Shown piece after piece: positions 8,223-16,746 of a stretch of 64,000 nucleotides of DNA. A program made the position numbers and the translations under genes. Source of the DNA: Cellulomonas sp. RIT-PI-Y. GTDB lineage: Bacteria; Actinomycetota; Actinomycetes; Actinomycetales; Cellulomonadaceae. The stretch spans positions 1 to 64,000 of the forward strand of contig NZ_JANZKP010000009.1 in NCBI RefSeq assembly GCF_025642745.1. The letters run 5' to 3'. Positions within the stretch are counted from its first letter, which is position 1, and each line of letters starts with the position of its first letter. The notes beneath the pieces are model-generated. The model saw only the letters and a program-made list of their open reading frames with translations. It was not told the origin of the DNA and did no database searches.

Positions 8223-8896
8223 GCTGGTGGCAGGAGCTGATCTCCAACCCGGTGATCCAGCAGAAGTTCCCCGAGGCGACGCTCGAGACCGTCTACATGG
8301 TGGGCATCTCGGGCATCCTCACCGGCCTGCTCGGCGTGCCGCTCGGTCTGCTGCTGCACGCCAGCTCCACCGGCGGTCTCACCCCGAACCGCCCGGTCAA
8401 CGCGGTGGTCGGGTTCGTCGCGAACATCATCCGGTCGATGCCGTTCCTGATCCTGATGATCGCGCTGATCCCGTTCACCCGGCTGGTGGTCGGCACCACG
8501 CTGCAGTGGCAGGCGGCCGTGGTGCCGTTGACGATCGGCGCGGTCCCGTTCTACGCCCGGCTGGTGGAGACCGCCGTGCGGGACGTGAACCCCGGCAAGG
8601 TCGAGGCCGCCCGCGTGATGGGAGCGACCCGGCTCAACATCGTGCGGCACGTGCTGCTCCGGGAGGCCCTGCCCGCCCTGGTGTCCAGCTACACCGTCAC
8701 CGTCATCGCCCTGCTCGGCTATTCGGCCATGGCAGGCGTGATCGGCGCGGGTGGCCTCGGCGCCCTCGCCATCTCCTACGGCTACCAGCGGTTCGACAAC
8801 GGCGTGATGTTCGCCTGCGTCGTCGTCCTGGTCGTCCTGGTCGTGGTCGTCCAAGCCGTGGGCGATCACCTGGCCCGGCGACTCGACCATCGCTGA
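8219..8896 (+). CDS. metI: Methionine ABC importer, permease MetI
   Basis: A 225-residue permease with about five membrane helices and the binding-protein-dependent transport EAA motif EAARVMGATRLNIVRHVLL, which docks the MetN ATPase. The start ATG overlaps the metN stop by 4 nt, so translation is coupled. The N-terminus (WWQELISNPVIQQKFPEATLET) is typical of MetI. Confidence 0.95.
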   Translation: MSWWQELISNPVIQQKFPEATLETVYMVGISGILTGLLGVPLGLLLHASSTGGLTPNRPVNAVVGFVANIIRSMPFLILMIALIPFTRLVVGTTLQWQAAVVPLTIGAVPFYARLVETAVRDVNPGKVEAARVMGATRLNIVRHVLLREALPALVSSYTVTVIALLGYSAMAGVIGAGGLGALAISYGYQRFDNGVMFACVVVLVVLVVVVQAVGDHLARRLDHR

Positions 8897-8945
8897 GGCT
8901 GCGCTTTCGACGTCCGTGCTCTACCCAACCGTCCGGGAGGACATG

Positions 8946-9791
8946 ATGAGGAAGACCTGGGGAGCCATCGCTCTCGCTGCCGCCACCACGCTCGCCCTGA
9001 CGGCCTGCTCCAGCGGCGACTCCGCCGACGCGGACACCACCGCAGGGACGACGGAGGGCGGGGTCACCACGCTGACCATCGGCGCCAGCCCGACCCCGCA
9101 CGCGGAGATCCTGGAGTTCGTGCAGGACAACCTGGCCGCCGACGCCGGGCTGGACCTGGACATCACGACCTACGACGACTACGTCCTGCCGAACACCGCG
9201 CTGTCCGAGGGCGACATCGACGCGAACTACTTCCAGCACCTGCCGTACTACACCGCGCAGGTGGAGGAGCAGGGCTACGACTTCGACCACTTCGAGGGCA
9301 TCCACATCGAGCCCTACGCGGTCTACTCGAACACCTACGACGACATCGACTCGGTGCCCGACGGCGCGACGTTCGGGATCACCAACGACCCGGGCAACCA
9401 GGCCCGCGCGCTGGACCTGCTGGCCGAGAACGACCTGATCACCCTGGCCGACACCGGCGACGCCGACCCGACCCTGCTGGACATCGAGGACAACCCGAAG
9501 AACTTCGAGTTCATCGAGACCGCCCCGGAGTCCCTGGTCCGGGCGCTGGACGACGTCGACCTGGCGATCATCAACGGCAACTACGCCCTGGAGGCCGGTC
9601 TCAACCCGGTCGAGGACTCGCTGCTGATCGAGTCCGGTGAGGACAACCCCTACGCTAACTTCCTGGCGGTCCGCGCCGAGGACAAGGACAACCCGGCCCT
9701 GGTGAAGCTGGACGAGCTGCTGCACTCCGACGAGGTCAAGGCCTTCATCGAGGAGCGGTGGCCGGACGGCGAGGTGCTGCCGGCGTTCTGA
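8946..9791 (+). CDS. metQ: Methionine-binding lipoprotein MetQ (NLPA family)
   Basis: The substrate-binding component, anchored to the outer face of the membrane. The signal peptide begins MRKTWGAIAL and ends in lipobox LTAC, with the lipidated cysteine at residue 21. A threonine/acidic linker follows, then an NLPA domain with TIGASPTPHAEIL and the conserved YFQHLPYY and NGNYALEAGL regions. GGGAGG at 8935-8940 is 2 nt from ATG 8943 and 5 nt from ATG 8946, so I prefer the latter. It is the last gene of metNIQ and is followed by a strong hairpin. Confidence 0.92.
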   Translation: MRKTWGAIALAAATTLALTACSSGDSADADTTAGTTEGGVTTLTIGASPTPHAEILEFVQDNLAADAGLDLDITTYDDYVLPNTALSEGDIDANYFQHLPYYTAQVEEQGYDFDHFEGIHIEPYAVYSNTYDDIDSVPDGATFGITNDPGNQARALDLLAENDLITLADTGDADPTLLDIEDNPKNFEFIETAPESLVRALDDVDLAIINGNYALEAGLNPVEDSLLIESGEDNPYANFLAVRAEDKDNPALVKLDELLHSDEVKAFIEERWPDGEVLPAF

Positions 9792-9807
9792 TCGGCGGAG
9801 TCCAGCA

Positions 9808-9842
9808 CCGCCCCGGCCGCGAGGGGGAAGCGGCCGGGGCGG
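9808..9842 (+). terminator. Terminator hairpin after metQ
   Basis: CCGCCCCGGCCGC (9808-9820) pairs exactly with GCGGCCGGGGCGG (9830-9842) around a 9-nt loop. There is no clear T tract. It also serves the convergent MerR gene side. Confidence 0.75.
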
Positions 9843-9881
9843 TGTGCTGTCCGGAGCCGGATCGGGTGGGCGGGAGCCGGT

Positions 9882-10292
9882 CTAGCCGTGCCGTCCGGCG
9901 GGACGCAGGTCCCGGATCCGCAGCAGGTCGGGGTCGGTGCTGGTGACCGAGCCGGGGTCGGCCAGGAACCGGTCCAGCGCACCGCGGGTGCGGGTGAGCT
10001 CCTCGATCCGGCGGCTGATCTCGTCCCGCACTCCGGCGACCGTCTCCTGGACCTGCTCGCGATCGACGGTGCTGTGGTCGCCGGTGGCGCACGGCAGCAC
10101 CGCGCGCACGTCTTCCCGGGAGAACCCGAGGTCGAACATCGCGCGGACGGTGCGCACGACCTCGACCGCCTGCTCGTCGTAGTGCCGGTACCCGTTCGCC
10201 GACCGGTCCGACCCGATCAGGCCGAGCTTCTCGTAGTAGCGGATCGACCGGGTGCTGACCCCGGTGCGCCCGCTCAGCTCACCGATGATCAC
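9882..10292 (-). CDS. MerR-family transcriptional regulator
   Basis: A 136-residue protein with an N-terminal winged helix typical of MerR (IGELSGRTGVSTRSIRYYEKLGL) and a central coiled-coil dimerisation helix. A single cysteine in LPCATGDHST lies before the coiled coil, so a metal or redox role is not clear. The gene is divergent from the esterase at 10394. The 101-bp gap contains a promoter with the 19-bp spacer and central dyad that MerR proteins act on. Confidence 0.9.
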   Translation of the reverse strand: MIIGELSGRTGVSTRSIRYYEKLGLIGSDRSANGYRHYDEQAVEVVRTVRAMFDLGFSREDVRAVLPCATGDHSTVDREQVQETVAGVRDEISRRIEELTRTRGALDRFLADPGSVTSTDPDLLRIRDLRPAGRHG

Positions 10293-10311
10293 CGGTGTTC
10301 CTCCGACCTGG

Positions 10312-10342
10312 TTGACCTTGACACGATGTCACACCCTAGCGT
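10312..10342 (+). promoter_or_regulatory. MerR-type promoter with 19-bp spacer and dyad
   Basis: The -35 box TTGACC (10312-10317) and -10 box TAGCGT (10337-10342) are 19 bp apart. The inverted repeat TGACA (10319-10323) / TGTCA (10327-10331) lies between them. The promoter reads toward the esterase gene. Overlong spacers with a dyad in the spacer are the hallmark of MerR-activated promoters. Confidence 0.75.
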
Positions 10343-10393
10343 CCGGGATCGCACGCCCATCAGCCGCGGCGTGCCTGATCACGAGGACATCGC

Positions 10394-11272
10394 ATGCAGC
10401 ACACCATCGACGTCGACGGACGGTCGCGCAGCTTCACCCTGGTCGAACCGGAGGACGGCCGCCCGGACGAGCCCCGCGACCTGATCCTGGTCCTGCACGG
10501 GTCGAAGCAGGACGGAGCCGGTCACCGCCGCTTCACCGGCGGGGCGTTCGACGCGCTCGCCGTCCGGGACGGTGCGTTGGTCGCGTACCTCGACGGGTAC
10601 CGCGGCAACTGGAACGACGCGCGGCGGGAGAGCCGGTTCCCGGCGCGGGTCGAGGGTGTCGACGACGTCGGGTTCGTCCGGGCGGTGGTCGACCTGCTGG
10701 TCGGCACCCGCCAGGTGGACCGCCGTCGGGTGTTCGCGGTGGGGTACTCCAACGGTGGTCAGATGGTGCTGCGGCTCGTCCACGAGGCGCCCGCCGTGCT
10801 GGCCGGTGCCGCCGTCGTGGCCGCCACCCTGCCCGACCCGGACACCCTCGTGCTGACCGCGCCGGACCCCGATCCCGCGCCGATCCCGGTCCTGCTGGTC
10901 CACGGCACCAGCGACCCGATCGTCCCCTACGGGGGCGGGACCATGTCCTGGTGGGCGCGAGCGCTGTTCAAGGTGGGCGGCACCGCCCTGTCCATGCCGG
11001 ACACCGCGCGCCACTTCGCCGTGCGCAACGGTGTCACCGCCGCCCCCACGACCACCGCCGTGGGTGCCACCGGAACGGCTCGCACCCGGGTGGAGCGCAC
11101 CGACTACCGCCAGCCCGGACTGCCGCCGGTGGTGCTCTACACGGTGCGCGGCGGCGGCCACACCGTCCCGGGTCCGACGCGCGCGCCCCGGGTGCTCGGC
11201 CGGACCGCCACGGACGTGTCCACGGCGGAGCTGATCCGCGAGACGTTCGGGATCGGGCGAGCGCCGCGCTGA
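10394..11272 (+). CDS. LpqC/PHB-depolymerase-like alpha/beta hydrolase
   Basis: A 292-residue esterase of the polyhydroxybutyrate depolymerase/LpqC type. Oxyanion region LVLHG is at about 33-36, the nucleophile S119 in GYSNGG, the acid D174 in HGTSDPIVP, and the catalytic H256 in GGGHTVPG. No signal peptide is visible, so it is probably cytoplasmic, unlike secreted depolymerases. The substrate is unknown. The MerR-type promoter at 10312-10342 points at this gene. Confidence 0.8.
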   Translation: MQHTIDVDGRSRSFTLVEPEDGRPDEPRDLILVLHGSKQDGAGHRRFTGGAFDALAVRDGALVAYLDGYRGNWNDARRESRFPARVEGVDDVGFVRAVVDLLVGTRQVDRRRVFAVGYSNGGQMVLRLVHEAPAVLAGAAVVAATLPDPDTLVLTAPDPDPAPIPVLLVHGTSDPIVPYGGGTMSWWARALFKVGGTALSMPDTARHFAVRNGVTAAPTTTAVGATGTARTRVERTDYRQPGLPPVVLYTVRGGGHTVPGPTRAPRVLGRTATDVSTAELIRETFGIGRAPR

Positions 11273-11323
11273 CCGATCGACGGTGCACTGGACCCGGTGC
11301 CGGTCCGGATGCGACCGTGACCC

Positions 11324-12172
11324 GTGCGCGTCACCAAGGTCTTCAACAACAACGCCGTCCTCGGGCTCGACCCGGTCGGTGGCGAGCGGGTCCTGCTCGG
11401 CACCGGCATCGGCTTCGGGGTGCGCCCCGGTGATCCGGTCGACCCCGCGCTGATCGGCAAGACCTTCGCGCCCACCCATGGCACCCCGCCCGAGCGGCTG
11501 GTCCGGCTGCTCGCGGACATCCCCGCCGAGGACCTCGATCTGACCGCCGCGGTGCTGGACGACGTGCAGGACGTGCTCGGTCCGGAGGCCGCCGAGCACG
11601 TCCTGCTCCCGCTCGCCGACCACGTGAGCTTCGCGCTGCGCCGAGCCCGCGAGGGGGCTCCGGCGATCGAGTACCCGTTGCAGTGGGAGGTGCCCACCCT
11701 CTACCCGGCCGAGGTCGCGTTGGCCCGGCGGGCGCTGCGCGTGATCGAGCGTGAGCGCGGGGTCCGACTGCCGGACGCGGAGGCGGTGCCGGTGGCGCTG
11801 CACTTCGTGAACGCCCAGCTCGGCACGGCGGACATGTCGCAGACCGTCCAGCTCACCCGGGTGCTCACCGAGGTGCTGGAGCTGATCGGCCGGGAGCTCG
11901 GCGCCCCGGTGGACCCGGACTCCGCGGTGACCGCCCGGTTCGTCACGCACCTGCGCTACCTGGTCGTCGACCTCCGGGCGGCCCGGGCCCCGCGGGCGGC
12001 GGCGGACGACCAGATGGGTGCGGCGCTGCGGGACGCGCGGCCCCGGGAGTGGGCCTGTGCGGAGCGGGTGGCGGCCCTGGTGGGGGAGAGATTCGGCCGG
12101 ACGGTCGACCCGGCGGAGGTCCCCTTGCTCGCCCTGCACGTGGACCGCCTCGCCGCCGAGACGCCTTCCTGA
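11324..12172 (+). CDS. BglG/LicT-type PRD transcriptional antiterminator
   Basis: Begins with the co-antiterminator (CAT) RNA-binding domain (VTKVFNNNAVLGLDP, about residues 1-55), followed by two PTS regulation domains. The expected PRD histidines are present: LADHVSF and ALHFVNAQL in PRD1, THLRYL and LALHVDRL in PRD2. Such proteins bind an RNA antiterminator and are controlled by sugar PTS phosphorylation. No PTS gene lies in the window and I found no convincing target hairpin nearby, so it acts on a distant locus or is an orphan. The start is GTG, 51 nt after the esterase. Confidence 0.88.
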   Translation: MRVTKVFNNNAVLGLDPVGGERVLLGTGIGFGVRPGDPVDPALIGKTFAPTHGTPPERLVRLLADIPAEDLDLTAAVLDDVQDVLGPEAAEHVLLPLADHVSFALRRAREGAPAIEYPLQWEVPTLYPAEVALARRALRVIERERGVRLPDAEAVPVALHFVNAQLGTADMSQTVQLTRVLTEVLELIGRELGAPVDPDSAVTARFVTHLRYLVVDLRAARAPRAAADDQMGAALRDARPREWACAERVAALVGERFGRTVDPAEVPLLALHVDRLAAETPS

Positions 12173-12325
12173 CCGGCTCCGCTGCGGCCCTGCGTCGCGG
12201 GAGCGGACGGCATGACGAGCCGAGCGCTCGAGGCGGCACGGGCTGATCCGCCGACGGGGAGATCGGGCGCCGCCCGCGCCGGGACCCAGGTCCCGATCCT
12301 CGATTGGACACGGCGACGTATCGTG

Positions 12326-12339
12326 TGTGAGCGTTAACA
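12326..12339 (+). promoter_or_regulatory. LacI-family-like operator upstream of GH43
   Basis: TGTGAGCGTTAACA is an imperfect palindrome (10 of 14 positions symmetric) that resembles the TGTTAGCGCTAACA operators used by LacI-family sugar regulators in actinobacteria. It lies 67 bp before the GH43 start. No intact LacI gene is present nearby, but a decayed remnant may be (14770-14897). Confidence 0.55.
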
Positions 12340-12405
12340 TTACAACGATGTAGAAACACTCCTCCGTGGCCGACGACGCCCCGGGGGTCTCGACGAGGAG
12401 ACGAT

Positions 12406-13425
12406 GTGACGAACGAGGTCGGCGTCAATCCGATCGTGGTGCAGCGGGCCGATCCGTGCGTCCTGCGCCACGACGGGCAGTACTACTTCACGGGCTCGTA
12501 CCCGGCCTACGACCGGATCGTGCTGCGCCGCGCGGAGCGCCTGGAGGACCTGCAGGCCGCGGACGAGGTGACGATCTGGACCCGGCACGACGCGGGTGCG
12601 CAGTCGCACCTGATCTGGGCGCCGGAGATCCACCGGGTGGGCGACACCTGGGTGATCTACTACGCCGCCGCCCCGGACGACCACGGCACCGCCGACGTGC
12701 CGGGAACCGCGGAGACGTTCAACCACCGGATCTTCGCGTTGACCAGCACGGACGAGGACCCGCTGACGGCGCGCTGGGTCGAGCGGGGTCAGGTCGACAC
12801 CGGGTGGGAGTCCTTCGCGCTGGACGCCACCAGCACGGTGATCGCGGGCCGCCAGTATCTGATCTGGGCGCAGCAGGCCTTCGACGTGCGCGGTCACTCC
12901 AACCTCTACATCGCCCCGATGGCGGACCCGTGGACCCTGGCCGGCCCGGCGGTCGAGCTGAGCCGCCCGGAGTTCGACTGGGAGGTGCGGGGCTTCTGGG
13001 TGAACGAGGGTCCCTCGGTGCTGGTCCACGGGGACCGGGTGTACCTGACCTACTCGGGCGCGGCGACCGGGATCGACTACGCGATGGGTCTGCTCACCGC
13101 GGAGCTGGGGTCGGACCTGCTGGACCCGGCGTCGTGGACCAAGAGCCCGGATCCGGTGTTCGTCTCCGACCCGTCGGCGGGTCAGTACGGCCCGGGCCAC
13201 AACTCGTTCACCGAGCTGCCGGACGGCACCCCGGTGCTCGTCTACCACGCCCGCACCTACACCGAGATCGCCGGCGACCCGTTGCGCGACCCCAACCGGC
13301 ACGCCCGTGCCCAGGTCCTCCGGTTCGACGCCGAGGACCGCCCGGTCTGGGGCACGCCCGTCCCGGACACCCGTCCCGTCCCCACCAGCACCGCCATCCT
13401 GAGCCCGAGCGGAGACCCCCAATGA
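12406..13425 (+). CDS. GH43 family glycosidase (alpha-L-arabinofuranosidase/beta-xylosidase type)
   Basis: A 339-residue five-bladed beta-propeller glycosidase with the three GH43 acidic residues in plausible context: general base D16 (RADPCVL), pKa-modulating D140 (FALDAT) and general acid E201 (WVNEGPSVL). WAPEIH is also typical. No signal peptide is present, so it probably hydrolyses imported arabino- or xylo-oligosaccharides in the cytoplasm. That fits its coupling to the symporter by a 4-nt ATGA overlap. A LacI-like operator lies upstream. Confidence 0.88.
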   Translation: MTNEVGVNPIVVQRADPCVLRHDGQYYFTGSYPAYDRIVLRRAERLEDLQAADEVTIWTRHDAGAQSHLIWAPEIHRVGDTWVIYYAAAPDDHGTADVPGTAETFNHRIFALTSTDEDPLTARWVERGQVDTGWESFALDATSTVIAGRQYLIWAQQAFDVRGHSNLYIAPMADPWTLAGPAVELSRPEFDWEVRGFWVNEGPSVLVHGDRVYLTYSGAATGIDYAMGLLTAELGSDLLDPASWTKSPDPVFVSDPSAGQYGPGHNSFTELPDGTPVLVYHARTYTEIAGDPLRDPNRHARAQVLRFDAEDRPVWGTPVPDTRPVPTSTAILSPSGDPQ

Positions 13426-14723
13426 GCGCCACCCCCTCCACCGCCGTCCGTCCCTGGGAGTCGCTCAAGCGCGGCGTGTTCTGGAACTACGGCGGACTGT
13501 TCTTCTTCTACTTCGCGATCTGGCAGCTGGCCTTCACCTTCCTGCCGCTGTGGCTCGCCCGCGAGGGGATGCGCCCCGGTGCGATCGGTGTGGTCAGCAC
13601 GGTCTCCGCGATCACCGCCCTGGTCCTGCAGCCGATCTACGGCTACCTCCAGGACCGGCTCGGCTTCAAGAAATACCTGTTCGCGTTCGTCGTGCTGTGC
13701 GCCGCGTTCATGGGCCCGTTCTTCGTCTTCGTGTTCCAGCCGCTGATCGGCGTCAACGAGTACCTGGCCGCGGTGGTCGGCGGACTCTTCCTCAGCCTGT
13801 GCCTGAACTCGGGCGTCGGCGTGGTCGAGGCGTTCTCCGAGCGGGCCAGCCGCGCCAACGGCTACGAGTACGGCCACGCCCGGCTGTTCGGCTCCCTCGC
13901 CGGTGGCACCGCCGCCCTGGTCGGCGGCTTCATCTGGGCCGCCAACCCGAACAGCATCTGGTGGGCCGGGTCGGTCTCCGCCATCGTGCTCGGCACCCTG
14001 CTGTTCATCGCCCGCGTGCCGAGCACCCCGGTCGACGCCACGACGAGCGCAGACGGCGCTGAGACCAGCGGCGGCACCCGGATCACCAAGGCCACCATCC
14101 TGGGCCTGATCAAGGACCGGAACTTCCTCGGCTTCGTCATCCTGATGTTCGGCACCGCCGCGCTCTACGACGTCTTCGACCAGCAGTTCCCGAACTACTT
14201 CGCCACCTTCGTCGCGAGCGGCGACCCCGAGGTGCTGTTCTCCCGGGTGGTCGCGGTCCAGATCTTCGCCGAGGCGGCGTTCATGGTCGCCGCGCCGTTC
14301 ATCGTCAACAGGATCGGCGCCCGCAAGGGCCTGATGGTCTTCGCTGCGATCCTGCTGGTCCGGGTGCTCGGCTCTGCGTTCTTCACCCACGAGTGGCTGC
14401 TGATCGCCTGGCGCCTGCTCGCGGCGATCGAGATGCCGTTCCTGCTGGTCTCGGTGATGAAGTACATCACCCGGATGTTCGACGTCCGGATCTCCGCGAC
14501 GGCGTACATGCTCGGCTTCAACTTCGCCAAGCAGATCGGCATCGCGATCTTCGCGACCGTGTTCGGCGCCTCCTACGAGGCGATCGGCTTCGCGCACTCG
14601 TACCTGATCATGGCCGGGGTGATCCTCGCGGTGACGCTGGTGGCCCGGCTGCTGATGTCCGACGACCGCACGCACCGCGCCCCCGGCGAGCTCGAGGAGA
14701 CCGCGGTCGAGGCCCGAGCCTGA
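13422..14723 (+). CDS. MFS oligosaccharide:H+ symporter (LacY-like)
   Basis: A 433-residue, 12-helix major facilitator. The start (FWNYGGLFFFYFAIWQLAFTFLPLWL) and the loop-2 motif GYLQDRLGFKK resemble the oligosaccharide:H+ symporter group that includes LacY. Residues YEYGHARLFGSLAGG match the conserved cytoplasmic segment of that group. It is coupled to GH43, suggesting import of the oligosaccharide that GH43 then cleaves. GGAGA precedes the ATG. A strong hairpin follows. Confidence 0.85.
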   Translation: MSATPSTAVRPWESLKRGVFWNYGGLFFFYFAIWQLAFTFLPLWLAREGMRPGAIGVVSTVSAITALVLQPIYGYLQDRLGFKKYLFAFVVLCAAFMGPFFVFVFQPLIGVNEYLAAVVGGLFLSLCLNSGVGVVEAFSERASRANGYEYGHARLFGSLAGGTAALVGGFIWAANPNSIWWAGSVSAIVLGTLLFIARVPSTPVDATTSADGAETSGGTRITKATILGLIKDRNFLGFVILMFGTAALYDVFDQQFPNYFATFVASGDPEVLFSRVVAVQIFAEAAFMVAAPFIVNRIGARKGLMVFAAILLVRVLGSAFFTHEWLLIAWRLLAAIEMPFLLVSVMKYITRMFDVRISATAYMLGFNFAKQIGIAIFATVFGASYEAIGFAHSYLIMAGVILAVTLVARLLMSDDRTHRAPGELEETAVEARA

Positions 14724-14734
14724 CCCGCGCATGG

Positions 14735-14769
14735 ACGAGGGGCGCCTCCTTGGTGGGGGCGCCCCTCGT
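14735..14769. terminator. Terminator after the GH43-MFS operon
   Basis: ACGAGGGGCGCC (14735-14746) pairs exactly with GGCGCCCCTCGT (14758-14769). Placed between the MFS gene and a convergent remnant, it looks bidirectional. Confidence 0.75.
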
Positions 14770-14897
14770 TCAACCGGCCATCTGCCGCACCCGCTCCGAT
14801 TGCAGCACCAGCCGCACCTGCTCGCCCGCCGGGTCGCGACCAGCATCGAGGCGAGCGGGTCGAGGCCCCCGAAGGTCAGGTGGTCGGTGTCCATCAC
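14770..14897 (-). pseudogene. Possible decayed C-terminal end of a LacI-type regulator
   Basis: On the minus strand one frame reads MDTDHLTFGGLDPLASMLVA and a second frame reads DPAGEQVRLVLQSERVRQ and stops at 14770. Joined by a frameshift these look like the last residues of a LacI-family effector domain. The piece abuts the bidirectional hairpin of the GH43-MFS operon, as a convergent gene would, and the operon has a LacI-like operator. About 45 bp farther the unrelated exonuclease gene ends. Similarity is judged by eye and is weak. Confidence 0.3.
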
Positions 14898-14942
14898 TCA
14901 CAGCAGATCGCCGACGCCGCACTACCAGGATGCGCGCCCAGG

Positions 14943-16559
14943 TCAATCGGCAGGATGGTGCGCTGCGTAGGCCACCCGCACCTCGGCCGGGATGCGACCA
15001 CGGACCCCGACCTCAAGACCTTGCGCCAAGGCCCACGCGCGGACGATGGCAGGAGCGACCACGTGGCCCCGTGCAGCGGATGCGGGTGTGCTGACCATGT
15101 CATGACCCGTCGGCGTCCCGCTGCCCAGCGGAGGCTGGATGTGGCGGAGCAATGTCCCGAACTCGGTCGGACTGACGACCCTGGTGCCGAGCCGCGCGGC
15201 CGCCGCTGCCTTCGTTCCGGAGACTGAGCCGTCCGTGATGAGCATTGCGGTGCGTCCCGATACGGTGGAGCCGATAGCGACGCCGGCCGACAGAGCCTGT
15301 TGTTCGAGTCGATTGCGTTCGTCTTCATCGCACCCCGTGAAGACAACTCTGCTTCCGACCCGCAGCGGATCGCCGAGTTCCCAGTTGGAGGGAAGCGGTG
15401 CCAGGTCCCGGGACAGCGCCGTGATCCGGGCGCTCTGCTCGACGTCGAGGAACCGCTTGAGATCGGATTCGGTCACATCGAGCAGTTCCGCCGTCGAGCG
15501 CAGTTCAGTGCGCTCGGCTGCGCGCAGGACACCGTCTTCGACTGCCTCACGAGCGAGAGCCTGGAGCAGACCTCGGTGTGCAGCGGCGACCTCAGTGTCC
15601 TCGAGTCCGTTCGCCTCGGCGATGTGATCGAGCGCGATGCGCTCTTCCTCCGTGATCTGAACGTCCTCGAGCGCGGCGACGAGCGTCTCAAGGTAAGGCA
15701 GGGCCTCGTCCGGTGCGCCGGCCTCGATGGCATCGCTCAGGGTGAAGGACTCCAAGAGCGTCGGATGGGCGGCCGGCGCTCTTCTGATCACGGATCGTGC
15801 CCTGGCCGTGAGCGGTCGACGGGGCTCGTCAGCATCGAACAGGTGCCCGTCCCCGGCACGCTGCGGCCAGGTGGTGCGCGAGGCGAGGTCCACGAGAGCG
15901 CGGTGGGCGGACAGCGGGGCGATGCCTGTTCCGCCGACCAAGTAGTGCGACAACAGTGCGGCGGTGGCGCGGGCGTCGCCGAGCGCCGAGTGTGCGTCGA
16001 CGAGTTCGATGTCGCATGCCCAGCAGCAGTCCGTCAGCCTGCGCCGGTCGAGATAGGGCAAGAAGTGCTGTGACTCGCGCAAGGTGCACAGCATCGGCAC
16101 TGTCGGCCAGCCCCACCCGGCGCGTCCGAATTCGTACTTCAGGAACGAGCTGTCGAAGGACATGTTGTGCCCGGCCAGGACACGACCCTCGAACAGGGGG
16201 AGCAGGTGGGGGACGACCTCCCCGAAAATCGGCGCGCCCACCACGTCTTGCTGGGTGATGCCGTGGATGTGGGTGGCGCCGACCGGTCCCTGCGGATCGA
16301 TCAGCGTGCTCCACTCGTCTTGGACGTTCCCCTGTCGATCGAGCTGGATCACCGCGACCGAGACCACCCGGTCACGGCGCGGCGACAATCCGGTCGTCTC
16401 GACATCGACCACGGCGAAACCGCCTCGCGGAGCGGGTGCAGCGGCTGTGGTCCGCGGCTCGACCGGCTCGGGTTCGGGTGCGGTGCGCCCTAGCAGTTCC
16501 AGGCCGGTCTCAGTGGTGGCCACTGATTTCGATCCGAACAACCGACTCAACCAACCCAT
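14943..16559 (-). CDS. DEDDh exonuclease with TerB-like, BRCT and Lsr2-like domains
   Basis: A 538-residue multidomain protein. The DnaQ-like 3'-5' exonuclease at about 46-210 has D52, E54, D136, H190 and D195. A helical segment at about 290-375 (ITEEERIALDHIAEANGLED) resembles TerB. A BRCT domain lies at about 400-470 (GSRVVFTGCDEDERNRLEQQ). The last 45 residues resemble the Lsr2 C-terminal DNA-binding domain (IVRAWALAQGLEVGVRGRIP) with the minor-groove RGR motif at 520-522. The role is unknown; a nuclease aimed at A+T-rich or foreign DNA is conceivable. G+C content looks lower than in flanking genes (40 of 60 in 15541-15600). It is monocistronic, between a regulator remnant and glnA. Confidence 0.8.
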   Translation of the reverse strand: MGWLSRLFGSKSVATTETGLELLGRTAPEPEPVEPRTTAAAPAPRGGFAVVDVETTGLSPRRDRVVSVAVIQLDRQGNVQDEWSTLIDPQGPVGATHIHGITQQDVVGAPIFGEVVPHLLPLFEGRVLAGHNMSFDSSFLKYEFGRAGWGWPTVPMLCTLRESQHFLPYLDRRRLTDCCWACDIELVDAHSALGDARATAALLSHYLVGGTGIAPLSAHRALVDLASRTTWPQRAGDGHLFDADEPRRPLTARARSVIRRAPAAHPTLLESFTLSDAIEAGAPDEALPYLETLVAALEDVQITEEERIALDHIAEANGLEDTEVAAAHRGLLQALAREAVEDGVLRAAERTELRSTAELLDVTESDLKRFLDVEQSARITALSRDLAPLPSNWELGDPLRVGSRVVFTGCDEDERNRLEQQALSAGVAIGSTVSGRTAMLITDGSVSGTKAAAAARLGTRVVSPTEFGTLLRHIQPPLGSGTPTGHDMVSTPASAARGHVVAPAIVRAWALAQGLEVGVRGRIPAEVRVAYAAHHPAD

Positions 16560-16687
16560 GTCCGCTCACTCCTGTCGCCGCTGGTGTCGAAGGCAGTGAA
16601 GCATGCAGGTCAGCGCCTGGTGTGGCGTTCGGCGCTATCGATGAGTGGCGCGACCGAGTCGCCGTGCGCGTGCGTCCGGACATGCCA

Positions 16688-16720
16688 CGAGGGGCGCCTC
16701 CCGATGGGAGACGCCCCTCG
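16688..16720. terminator. Terminator downstream of glnA
   Basis: Outer arms CGAGGGGCG (16688-16696) and CGCCCCTCG (16712-16720), with inner arms CTCCC and GGGAG around a GAT loop. It lies 27 nt past the glnA stop on the minus strand. Confidence 0.75.
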
Positions 16721-16746
16721 CCTGCGCACTGACCGGGAGCAGCCGA

